55,002 nucleotides of DNA. Source: Lysobacter spongiicola DSM 21749. Its GTDB lineage: Bacteria > Pseudomonadota > Gammaproteobacteria > Xanthomonadales > Xanthomonadaceae. Shown here piece after piece: positions 1 to 7,478 of the stretch. The notes under the pieces are model-generated. The model had not been told where the DNA came from, made no database searches, and was given only the letters and a program-made list of their open reading frames with translations. The DNA lies in assembly GCF_900167055.1 (NCBI RefSeq), contig NZ_FUXP01000005.1, forward strand, positions 1 through 55,002. Reading direction: 5' to 3'. Numbering within the stretch: the stretch's first letter is position 1; each line of letters starts with the position of its first letter. The position numbers and the translations under genes are program-made.

Positions 1-38
<38 letters not shown>

Positions 39-216
39 AAGTTTCCGGCTCGGACCGAAGTCCTCGCCAATGCTTTGAGTGCAGTGTCGTCCCAGCCCAA
101 ATTACTCTTCACGCGCATCTTGCGATGCTTGTTCTTGATTCATTTGGACTGTGTCGAACATCTGCGATGGACAACCATCCACCCGCCAGACGTCCGCACA
201 AGTCACCTGCGCACAC

Positions 217-227
217 TGTCAAAGATC
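217..227 (-). promoter_or_regulatory. boxA-like antitermination site in the rrn leader
   Basis: The minus strand reads GATCTTTGACA here, close to the rrn boxA consensus TGCTCTTTGACA. It lies between the rrn promoter and the 16S start, where the NusB/S10 antitermination site is expected. The leader between about 39 and 289 shows no other gene. Confidence 0.7.
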
Positions 228-289
228 CTTGGAACCGGCCTCAGCGCCTGATCCCGTACCCGTCACCGAAGTGCCCGAGTGAGCCGCAC

Positions 290-317
290 ATCATACAGCA
301 GATTTCGTGGCCGTCAA
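290..317 (-). promoter_or_regulatory. rRNA operon promoter
   Basis: The minus strand has a -35 box TTGACG (312-317), a 16-base spacer and a -10 box TATGAT (290-295). An A-rich stretch (GGAAAAAG, about 331-340) lies upstream where an UP element would be. Transcription would enter the leader with boxA and then 16S. I see no gene between 318 and 510 apart from the ribosome binding site of the next gene. Confidence 0.8.
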
Positions 318-510
318 CACCTCAACATCCACTTTTTCCTGCCGATCCCCGCCGTGGCCGACTGCTCCGTGGCGGGCCGCGCATTGTGCACGCCTTGTGA
401 CGGATTGGGAAGGGGGGATCGATGAAATTTTTTGCGTCCATTCACCGACGCGCACTTGACCGCCGCGCCTGCGTTGCGGATCGTCGCTGCATCGGTTCAA
501 GGAGAAGGTC

Positions 511-966
511 ATGCGCTTCACGGACACACTGGCTGCAGTCGTACTCGCATTCGGATTGCTGTTGCCGGGTTGCGCATCCGGCAGTGGCTCCTGGGTGGAG
601 CTGAAGGGCGAGCGGTTCGCAGTCGAGATCGCGGACGACGACCAGGAGCGCGCCCAGGGGCTGATGTTCCGTGAACACCTGGGCGATGGCCGCGGGATGC
701 TCTTCATCCATGAGCGCGAGGAGCCCCGGTCCTACTGGATGAAGAACACGCGCATCCCCCTGGACATCCTGTACTTCGACGGGGAGCGCCGACTGGTTGC
801 GCAGCAGCGTGAGGTCCCGCCCTGTCCGGACGGTACGGCCTGCCCTTCCTACCCCAGCCGCGCGCCTGCCCGGTACGTACTCGAACTCGATGCGGGCGAA
901 GCGCTGCGCATGGAACTGCGGAACGGCGAACGGATCACTTTCGGCCCAGACATTGCCCGGCCCTGA
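511..966 (+). CDS. DUF192 family lipoprotein
   Basis: A 151-residue protein. The start is fixed by AGGAGA six bases upstream of the ATG. The N-terminus is hydrophobic and ends in a lipobox-like LLPGC (Cys about 21), so it is probably a lipidated envelope protein. Residues 28-150 match the DUF192 fold: the motifs QGLMFRE, GRGMLFI, YWMKNTRIPLDILY and VLELDAGEA are typical. The biochemical role of DUF192 is not settled. It stands alone, converging on the rubredoxin gene. Confidence 0.85.
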   Translation: MRFTDTLAAVVLAFGLLLPGCASGSGSWVELKGERFAVEIADDDQERAQGLMFREHLGDGRGMLFIHEREEPRSYWMKNTRIPLDILYFDGERRLVAQQREVPPCPDGTACPSYPSRAPARYVLELDAGEALRMELRNGERITFGPDIARP

Positions 967-981
967 GCGCGTCCAACCGGT

Positions 982-1173
982 CTACTGCTCCATCATCTCG
1001 AAATCGTCCTTGGTGACCCCGCAGTCCGGGCAGGTCCAAGTGTCCGGCACGTCGTCCCAGCGGGTGCCCGGCGCGATGCCTTCTTCCGGCAGGCCCTTCG
1101 CCTCGTCATAGACGAAACCGCAGACCACGCACATCCAGGTGCGGAACTCGGTGGTCGTGGCGGTATCGGACAT
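982..1173 (-). CDS. rubredoxin
   Basis: A 63-residue cytosolic electron carrier. Two CxxCG knuckles (Cys15/Cys18 and Cys48/Cys51) bind one iron, and the family motifs GFVYDEAKG and PDTWTCPDCG are present. The ATG at 1173 was chosen because it gives the normal rubredoxin length; the frame is open further upstream but there is no family sequence there. It is divergent from thiE. Its partner reductase is not in the window, so its redox partner is unknown. Confidence 0.93.
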   Translation of the reverse strand: MSDTATTTEFRTWMCVVCGFVYDEAKGLPEEGIAPGTRWDDVPDTWTCPDCGVTKDDFEMMEQ

Positions 1174-1240
1174 GGCATGCAGGGATCGGACGAAAGGGCG
1201 ACCATTGTCCCATCCCTCCTGCAGTGGCGAAAGCATCGAC

Positions 1241-1885
1241 ATGAACCGACACCCGCGCGGCCTGTACGCGATCACGCCCGACCTTGCGGACACAGCCCGC
1301 CTGCTTTCATGCGTGGAACCGGTGCTCGCGGCCGGCGCCTGCTGGCTCCAGTACCGGAATAAGCACGCCGACGCCGGATTGAGGGAGCAACAGGCGCTGG
1401 AACTGCTTTCGTTGTGCCGACGCCACGGGGTGCCTTTGCTGGTGAACGACGATTGGCGACTCGCCGCCCGTATCGGGGCCGATGGCGCCCACCTGGGTGA
1501 GGATGATGGGGGACTTCCAGCAGCGCGTCGCGCCCTGGGGCCGGACGCGTGGTTGGGCGCGTCCTGCTACGACAGCATCGAGCTCGCAAGCAAGGCCGTC
1601 GCCGATGGCGCCAGCTACGTCGCGTTCGGCGCCTTCTTTCCCTCCCCGACCAAGCCCGGCGCACGCCGCGCCACGGCGCCATTGCTGTCGGAAGCGAGCG
1701 CACTTGGGGTGCCCGTGGTGGCGATCGGCGGGATCAGCCCCGACAATGGCCGGCCCCTCGTTGAAGCGGGGGCAGACCTGCTTGCGGTCATCAGTGGCGT
1801 CTTCGATGCGCCCGATCCCCGAGCCGCCGTACGCGCGTTCGCAACCTGCTTCGACAGCCCCCATCCCGGAGAGTCCCGAGAATGA
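1241..1885 (+). CDS. thiE: thiamine-phosphate synthase
   Basis: Joins HMP-pyrophosphate and thiazole phosphate to make thiamine phosphate. The protein has 214 residues with a TIM-barrel fold. Visible family motifs: LQYRNKHAD near the N-terminus (pyrophosphate binding), [29 protein letters not shown] and [10 protein letters not shown] (phosphate loop). The ATG at 1241 starts the family region ([14 protein letters not shown]). The gene overlaps hemL by four bases (ATGA), so the two are probably translationally coupled. ThiC is encoded about 23 kb away in this window. Confidence 0.95.
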   Translation: MNRHPRGLYAITPDLADTARLLSCVEPVLAAGACWLQYRNKHADAGLREQQALELLSLCRRHGVPLLVNDDWRLAARIGADGAHLGEDDGGLPAARRALGPDAWLGASCYDSIELASKAVADGASYVAFGAFFPSPTKPGARRATAPLLSEASALGVPVVAIGGISPDNGRPLVEAGADLLAVISGVFDAPDPRAAVRAFATCFDSPHPGESRE

Positions 1886-3171
1886 ACCACGCCCGATCCC
1901 ACGACCTGTTCTCCCGCGCCTGCGAGTTGCTGCCAGGCGGGGTGAACTCCCCGGTACGCGCGTTCAAGTCCGTGGGTGGAGAACCCTTCTTCGCCGAGCG
2001 CGCCGAAGGCCCGTTCCTGTTCGATGTGGACGGCAACCGCTACATCGACTACGTCGGCTCCTGGGGGCCGATGATCGCCGGCCATGCGCATCCCGACGTG
2101 CTCGATGCGGTGGCCACGACCATGCGCAATGGCCTGAGCTTCGGCGTACCCAATGCGCTGGAAGTCACCATGGCCGAGACCCTCACCCGGATCGTGCCGA
2201 GCTGCGAGATGGTGCGCATGGTGAATTCGGGTACCGAGGCGACGCTGTCGGCCATCCGCGTCGCCCGCGGCGCCACCGGCCGCAGCCGGATCGTGAAGTT
2301 CGAAGGCTGCTACCACGGCCACGGCGACAGTTTCCTGGTGAAAGCCGGCAGCGGCGCGCTCACCCTCGGGCTGCCGAACTCGCCGGGCGTGCCGACCGCG
2401 CTCGCCGACCTGACCCTGACGCTGCCGTACAACGATTTCGAAGCCGCGACCGAACTGTTCGACAAGGCCGGCAGCGAGATCGCGGGCCTGATCATCGAGC
2501 CCATCGTCGGCAACGCCAACTGCATCCTGCCGCGCGACGGCTACCTGCAGCACCTGCGGGAGCTGTGCACGCGCCATGGGGCACTGTTGATCTTCGACGA
2601 GGTGATGACCGGCTTCCGCGTGGCCCTTGGGGGTGCGCAGGAGCGCTACGGGGTCAAGCCCGACCTGAGCACCTTCGGCAAGATCATCGGCGGTGGCATG
2701 CCGGTGGGGGCGTTCGGTGGCCGCCGCGACCTGATGTCACAGGTGGCTCCAAGCGGCCCGATCTACCAGGCCGGGACGCTCAGCGGCAATCCGGTGGCGA
2801 TGGCCGCGGGGCTGGCGACCCTGGAGCTCGTCCAGGTGGACGGCTTCCACGAGCGGCTGGAACAGAGCACCCATGCCCTCTGCGACGGCCTGGAAACAGC
2901 GGCCCGGGAAGCAGGTATCACCTTCCACACCACGCGCGCGCCCGGCATGTTCGGGCTCTACTTCCGCGAAGGTCCCGTACACGGCTTTGCCGATGCCATG
3001 GCGTCGGATGCCGCCATGTTCGGGCGCTTCTTCCAGGCCATGCTGGAGCGGGGCGTCTATCTCGCGCCATCGGCGTTCGAAGCCGGCTTCATGTCCAGCG
3101 CCCATGGCGAGGCGGAGATCACGGCGACGATCGAAGCGGCGCGCGGCGCGTTCGCCGCCTGCCGCGGGTAG
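1882..3171 (+). CDS. hemL: glutamate-1-semialdehyde 2,1-aminomutase
   Basis: Converts glutamate-1-semialdehyde to 5-aminolevulinate in the C5 heme pathway, using pyridoxamine/pyridoxal phosphate. It has 429 residues, the usual length. The signatures are [14 protein letters not shown] at the N-terminus, NSGTEAT (about 115-121), FDEVMTGFR with the cofactor-binding Asp at about 239, and [17 protein letters not shown] with the Schiff-base Lys at about 267. It forms a small operon with thiE through an ATGA overlap and converges with argD. Confidence 0.97.
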   Translation: MNHARSHDLFSRACELLPGGVNSPVRAFKSVGGEPFFAERAEGPFLFDVDGNRYIDYVGSWGPMIAGHAHPDVLDAVATTMRNGLSFGVPNALEVTMAETLTRIVPSCEMVRMVNSGTEATLSAIRVARGATGRSRIVKFEGCYHGHGDSFLVKAGSGALTLGLPNSPGVPTALADLTLTLPYNDFEAATELFDKAGSEIAGLIIEPIVGNANCILPRDGYLQHLRELCTRHGALLIFDEVMTGFRVALGGAQERYGVKPDLSTFGKIIGGGMPVGAFGGRRDLMSQVAPSGPIYQAGTLSGNPVAMAAGLATLELVQVDGFHERLEQSTHALCDGLETAAREAGITFHTTRAPGMFGLYFREGPVHGFADAMASDAAMFGRFFQAMLERGVYLAPSAFEAGFMSSAHGEAEITATIEAARGAFAACRG

Positions 3172-3183
3172 CAGTCGCCGCGC

Positions 3184-4419
3184 TCAGTCGCGCCGGGCAC
3201 CCAGGAAGCCGACCAGCGCCTCGCGCAGTCGCCGCAGGCCTTCGGAGATGTCGGCGTCGGTGATGTTCAGCGCTGGCACGAACCGCAGGACATCCGGCCC
3301 GGCCTGCAGCAACAGCAGGCCGTGGTCGATGCACAGGTCCAGGATGGCCCCGGCCTGCCCGGCATGCTCCGGCCTCAACTGTGCCCCGAGCATCAGGCCC
3401 CGGCCGCGGACTTCATCGAACAGGCCGAACTCCGTGTCGAGTGCCGCCAGTCCCTCGCGCAGCGCCGTTGATTGACGCGACACGTTGTCCAGCAGCGCCG
3501 GCGCCGACAACTCGCGCAGCGCCGCCCCGGCGACGGCGCAGGCCAACGGATTGCCACCGAAAGTCGTGCCGTGCTGGCCGAACCGCAACGCATCGTGGGC
3601 CGTTGGCCCGACCAGCATGGCGCCGATGGGAAAGCCGCTTCCCAATGCCTTCGCAAGGGTCACCACGTCGGGGACCACGCCGGCATCCTCGCAGGCGAAC
3701 AGGCGCCCGGTCCGGCCCATGCCGCACTGGATCTCATCGAAGACCAGCAGCGCGCGGTGGCGATCGCAGAGCTCGCGCAGTCCCTCCAGGAAACCGGCGG
3801 TCGCCGGGGTCACCCCGCCCTCGCCCTGCATCGGCTCCACCAGCACCGCGCAGACGTCCCCACCCGCCATGGCCTGCGCCGCGGCATCCAGGTCGTTGAA
3901 GTCGCAGTAGCGGAAGCCCGGCGGGAGCGGCTCGAAGCCTTCGTGGTACTTCGGCTGCGCGGTGGCGGTCACCGCCGCGAGGGTGCGGCCGTGGAAGCTG
4001 CCACGGAAACTCAGGATCACGCGTTGCGCCGGCTCGCGGCCCTGCGACGTCGCCCACTGGCGCGCCAGCTTGATCGCCGCCTCGTTGGCTTCGGCCCCGG
4101 AATTGCAGAAGAACACCTGCGCATCGAACGGCGCCGCCTCTGACAGCGCCCGGGCCAGGCGCAGCGGCGGCCCGCTGACGAACACGTTGCTGGTGTGCCA
4201 CAGCTTCCCAGCCTGTTCGTTGATGGCCGCCACCAGCGCCGGGTGGGCGTGGCCGAGCGCGTTGACCGCGATGCCGGCACCGAAATCGACGTACTCGCGG
4301 CCCTCGATGTCCCACAGCCGCGAGCCACGGCCATGGTCGAGCACGATGCGACGCGGCCGGTAGACAGGCAGGTAGTAGCGCTGGGCCAGCGCATGCAGGG
4401 CGGCGGTGTCTTCGCTCAC
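3184..4419 (-). CDS. argD: acetylornithine aminotransferase (class III PLP transaminase)
   Basis: A 411-residue enzyme that transaminates N-acetylornithine in arginine synthesis. Members often also accept succinylornithine or succinyl-diaminopimelate. Evidence: FFCNSGAEANEAAIKLAR (about 103-120), LVFDEIQCGMGRTG with Asp about 228, and LAKALGSGFPIGA with the PLP Lys about 257. It starts with GTG (4417-4419). No other arg gene is next to it, so the choice between biosynthetic ArgD and catabolic AstC rests only on overall resemblance. Confidence 0.88.
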   Translation of the reverse strand: MSEDTAALHALAQRYYLPVYRPRRIVLDHGRGSRLWDIEGREYVDFGAGIAVNALGHAHPALVAAINEQAGKLWHTSNVFVSGPPLRLARALSEAAPFDAQVFFCNSGAEANEAAIKLARQWATSQGREPAQRVILSFRGSFHGRTLAAVTATAQPKYHEGFEPLPPGFRYCDFNDLDAAAQAMAGGDVCAVLVEPMQGEGGVTPATAGFLEGLRELCDRHRALLVFDEIQCGMGRTGRLFACEDAGVVPDVVTLAKALGSGFPIGAMLVGPTAHDALRFGQHGTTFGGNPLACAVAGAALRELSAPALLDNVSRQSTALREGLAALDTEFGLFDEVRGRGLMLGAQLRPEHAGQAGAILDLCIDHGLLLLQAGPDVLRFVPALNITDADISEGLRRLREALVGFLGARRD

Positions 4420-4515
4420 GTCGGGAGGCTCCGGGAAACAGCCGCCATTGTCCCCGATCCGTGCCTACACGGATCGCTGCCGCGCTTGCTGCACAATGCC
4501 GGCCGGAGGATCCGC

Positions 4516-5388
4516 ATGCGCTTCTTGTTCACGCCGCAACTCAATCCCGCCACCGAGACCGGCTGGCGCCGCCGCTGGTTCGACATCATCTTCCGGCACG
4601 ACACTCCGCCGTCGCGGAATTTCGACCTGCTGTTGATCGTCGCGATCATCGCCAGCGTGATCGTGGTGATGCTGGACAGCGATCCGTGGTTGCACATCGA
4701 TTACGCGCGCATCCTGTACGGGATCGAGTGGGGCTTCACGCTGCTGTTCACCGCCGAGTACCTGCTGCGGCTGTCGGTGGTCCGGCGACCCTGGCGCTAC
4801 GCCTTCAGCCTGTGGGGGCTGATCGACCTGCTGTCGATCCTGCCCACCTACCTGTCGATCTTCTTCCCGGGCAGCCAGACGCTGCTGGTGGTGCGCATCC
4901 TGCGCATGCTGCGGCTGTTCCGCATCCTCAAACTGACCCAGTACGTCGAGGAAAGTGGCGTGTTGCTGGGGGCCCTATGGCGCAGCCGGCGCAAGATCCT
5001 GCTGTTCATCACCGTGGTGCTGACGATCGCGGTGATCTTCGGTGCGCTGATGTACGTGATCGAAGGCCCGCAGTACGGATTCAATACGATCCCGACCGGC
5101 ATGTACTGGGCCATCGTCACCATCGGCACCGTCGGCTATGGCGACCTGTCACCGCATACCCCGGTCGGACGCTTCATCGCCTCGATCCTGATCCTGATCG
5201 GCTACAGCATCATCGCGGTGCCGACAGGCATCTACACCGCCGAGCTGGTCGGCAGCATGCGCGAGGCCTCGCACGGACAGGATCACCACGATCACCGCGG
5301 CTGTCCGTCATGCGGCCTGGAAGGCCACGACCCCGACGCCCTGCACTGCCGGGGTTGCGGTGGGCAATTGCCGGCGCCGATGGGTTGA
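4516..5388 (+). CDS. voltage-gated K+ channel-type ion transporter with C-terminal zinc ribbon
   Basis: A 290-residue inner-membrane protein with six predicted membrane segments. The S4-like helix (about 125-140) has arginines every third residue (127, 130, 133, 136), a voltage-sensor pattern. The pore loop has TVGYGD (205-210), the K+ selectivity filter. After the last helix comes a His-rich stretch, then a CxxC-x11-CxxC module (Cys263, 266, 278, 281) that should bind zinc. The start is set by GGAGGA six bases before the ATG. It stands alone between argD and a glyoxalase gene. Confidence 0.9.
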   Translation: MRFLFTPQLNPATETGWRRRWFDIIFRHDTPPSRNFDLLLIVAIIASVIVVMLDSDPWLHIDYARILYGIEWGFTLLFTAEYLLRLSVVRRPWRYAFSLWGLIDLLSILPTYLSIFFPGSQTLLVVRILRMLRLFRILKLTQYVEESGVLLGALWRSRRKILLFITVVLTIAVIFGALMYVIEGPQYGFNTIPTGMYWAIVTIGTVGYGDLSPHTPVGRFIASILILIGYSIIAVPTGIYTAELVGSMREASHGQDHHDHRGCPSCGLEGHDPDALHCRGCGGQLPAPMG

Positions 5389-5405
5389 ACCAGCCGCGCG
5401 TTGCG

Positions 5406-5825
5406 CTACCAGCTGCCGGTGTTGGGCATCGACAACCAAGGCTCCACCGGCTCCAGTGCCTCGCCCTTCTGCAGCAGCTCGATGGAGATGCCGTCGGGCG
5501 AGCGCACAAAGGCCATCCGCCCGTCGCGAGGCGGGCGGTTGATGGTGACGCCCTTGGCTCGAAGGTCCGCGCAGGTCGCGTGGATGTCGTCGACCTCGAA
5601 CGCCAGGTGCCCAAAGTTGCGGGCGTCGCCATAGTCTTCGTCGTCGTAGTTCCAGGTCAGTTCGACTTCGGCATCCGGACTTTCCGGTGCCGCCAGGTAG
5701 ACCAGGGTGAAACGGCCCTGTGGCACATCCTTGCGCCGCGTCTCCACCAGCCCGAGGGCATCCCGGTAGAAGGCCAGCGAGCGGTCGAGGTCGCGGACCC
5801 GGACCATGGCGTGCAGGTAACGCAT
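5406..5825 (-). CDS. gloA: glyoxalase I-like (lactoylglutathione lyase) VOC protein
   Basis: A 139-residue VOC-fold protein resembling the metal-dependent lyase that turns the methylglyoxal-glutathione adduct into S-lactoylglutathione. The motifs are MRYLHAMVRVRDLDRSLAFY, ELTWNYD, FGHLAFEVDD and SPDGISIELL. The candidate metal ligands His, Glu, His and Glu are at the usual places. A GAAGGAGA ribosome site precedes the ATG. Only 11 bases separate it from the upstream SDR gene, so they probably share a transcript. Confidence 0.88.
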   Translation of the reverse strand: MRYLHAMVRVRDLDRSLAFYRDALGLVETRRKDVPQGRFTLVYLAAPESPDAEVELTWNYDDEDYGDARNFGHLAFEVDDIHATCADLRAKGVTINRPPRDGRMAFVRSPDGISIELLQKGEALEPVEPWLSMPNTGSW

Positions 5826-5836
5826 GTGTGTCTCCT

Positions 5837-6652
5837 TCAGAGGAACAGATCGGGCAGCAGGGGTTGCGAGGGATCGACCGCGTAGCGTGTGAAATCCTCG
5901 ACGCCGGCTTCCCGCAATACATCTTCGTCGATCAGGAACTCGCCGCTGCGCCGCGAAGCCGGCTGCACCAGCACCGCGTGGGCGGCATCGGCGACGATGT
6001 CGGGCGTGCGGCAGCGCGAGGGATCGGTACCCGGGATCAGGTTCAACGCATCGGTCGCGATGATCGTGCGCGGCCACAGCGCGTTTACCGACACACCTTG
6101 CGGGCCGAACTCCGCCGCCAGTCCGAGAGTGACGAAACCCATGCCCATCTTCGCCAGCGTGTAGCCGGTATGGGGCCCCCACCATTTCGGGTCCAGGCTC
6201 GGCGGCGGCGCCAGCGTCAGGATGTGCGGCTCCGGCGCGCGCAGCAGCCAGGGCAGACAGGCCTGGGCGCACAGGAAGCTGCCGCGGGAATTGACCTGTT
6301 GCATCAGGTCGAAGCGCTTCATCGGTGTATCGAGCGTGCCGCGCAACCAGATCGCGCTGGCGTTGTTGACCAGGATGTCGATGCCTCCGAACGCATCCGC
6401 AGTCTCGGCGACGGCGGCCAGGACCTGCTCTTCCTCCCGGATGTCGCACTTCAGGGCGAGGGCACGACCCCCGGCCTGCTCGACTTCCCGGGCGACACTG
6501 TGGATGGTGCCCGGCAGCTTGGGATTGGGCGCAGAGGATTTGGAGGCGATGGCGACGTTGGCGCCATCCTGCGCGGCACGTAGCGCGATCGCACGGCCGA
6601 TGCCACGCGATGCACCAGTGATGAAGAGGGTCTTTCCGGACAGGCTGGCCAC
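5837..6652 (-). CDS. SDR-family oxidoreductase, HSDL2-like
   Basis: A 271-residue NAD(P)-binding short-chain dehydrogenase. It has TGASRGIG (cofactor loop), NNASAI and the YTLAK catalytic pair (Tyr164, Lys168). The layout resembles the hydroxysteroid-dehydrogenase-like 2 group, but the position usually holding the catalytic Ser appears to be Ala (about 148, in LTLAPPPS). I chose the GTG at 6652, which has TGGAG at a good distance. A GTG at 6661 would add three residues. The substrate is unknown. It is co-directional with the glyoxalase gene. Confidence 0.85.
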   Translation of the reverse strand: MASLSGKTLFITGASRGIGRAIALRAAQDGANVAIASKSSAPNPKLPGTIHSVAREVEQAGGRALALKCDIREEEQVLAAVAETADAFGGIDILVNNASAIWLRGTLDTPMKRFDLMQQVNSRGSFLCAQACLPWLLRAPEPHILTLAPPPSLDPKWWGPHTGYTLAKMGMGFVTLGLAAEFGPQGVSVNALWPRTIIATDALNLIPGTDPSRCRTPDIVADAAHAVLVQPASRRSGEFLIDEDVLREAGVEDFTRYAVDPSQPLLPDLFL

Positions 6653-6694
6653 GATTTCCACTCCAGGCGATCCCCGCTATCGGGGCGCCCTATT

Positions 6695-6717
6695 GTAGGA
6701 GCGACGTCAGTCGCGAC
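6695..6717. repeat. REP-like intergenic hairpin
   Basis: GTAGGAGCGACGTCAGTCGCGAC is an imperfect inverted repeat (GTCGC against GCGAC around a short centre). It resembles the GTAGGAGCGGCTTCAGCCGCGAC-type short repeats common between genes in Xanthomonas and Lysobacter relatives. Just to its left (6666-6690) is a second hairpin, GGCG..CCCC..GGGGCGCC. Neither has a T-run. Only one copy is seen in this window. Confidence 0.6.
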
Positions 6718-6762
6718 CACCACTTCTCGGCGCAGCCGCAGGGGCAACCGCACCCGGCCCCA

Positions 6763-7434
6763 TCAAGGCTTCGGCCCCTGCCCCTCGTTGTCCTCCCACT
6801 TGAGCAGCCGGCGGGTCACGAACCGGTAGACCGGCTTCCCGGTCGCGAACCACGCATCGCGCAACCACGAGTGGCGCTTGAGCACCCGCCGCTCGACCGG
6901 CGTGATGGTGTCGGGGCAGTACATCCGCTTGTGCTTGAGCAGGTGCCGCAGGTCCTCGCGTGCGAGCAACCGCATCCAGCGTGAACGTGCGTTGCCTATC
7001 ACCGCCAGCTGGAAGTCGATGATGGCGGGGCTGCCATCGGCCAGCACCAGCCAGTTGGCCTCCTTGGCGAGATCGTTGTGGGCAAGCCCGCGCGCGTGCA
7101 GTTGCTGCAACAGGCGACGCGCATGCTGGAAGTACGCCAGGTCCCCCCGGGGCGGACGCTGGTACATGGCGGCGCCGTCAAGATAGCTGCGGTCCAGCTT
7201 GCGCCCATCCCATCCCAGCAGCTCGGGGGTGGCGCCCAGGCCCGCCACGCTTCGCAGCGCGCGCGCCTCACGCCGCGCCAGCCACCAGGCCGGCAGGCGC
7301 AACCACCACGGCACGTGCGCGAGGTCGCGCCGGATGAACAATCCGCTGGCACCCCGCATCAGGGAAATTCGGCCGAAGCTGTCGGCCTTGAGCGCGCTGA
7401 TTTCGACGGCGTTGTCAGGAGGGGATATCGGCAT
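6763..7434 (-). CDS. kinase-fold protein (RIO/LPS-kinase-like phosphotransferase)
   Basis: A 223-residue protein. It carries a kinase catalytic loop, GLAHNDLAKEANWL (His119-Asn-Asp121, Asn127), and a metal-binding IIDF (Asp140), spaced as in protein kinase-like and Kdo/WaaP-type sugar kinases. The N-terminal lobe is short. The substrate cannot be read from sequence; a lipopolysaccharide sugar or lipid is one possibility. It is divergent from the DedA-PAP2 gene, with only 44 bases between them, containing a -10-like CATAAT for the plus-strand gene. Confidence 0.75.
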   Translation of the reverse strand: MPISPPDNAVEISALKADSFGRISLMRGASGLFIRRDLAHVPWWLRLPAWWLARREARALRSVAGLGATPELLGWDGRKLDRSYLDGAAMYQRPPRGDLAYFQHARRLLQQLHARGLAHNDLAKEANWLVLADGSPAIIDFQLAVIGNARSRWMRLLAREDLRHLLKHKRMYCPDTITPVERRVLKRHSWLRDAWFATGKPVYRFVTRRLLKWEDNEGQGPKP

Positions 7435-7478
7435 GCGCAGAGTCTACGGAACCGCCACGCGCTGTCATAATTGCCGGC

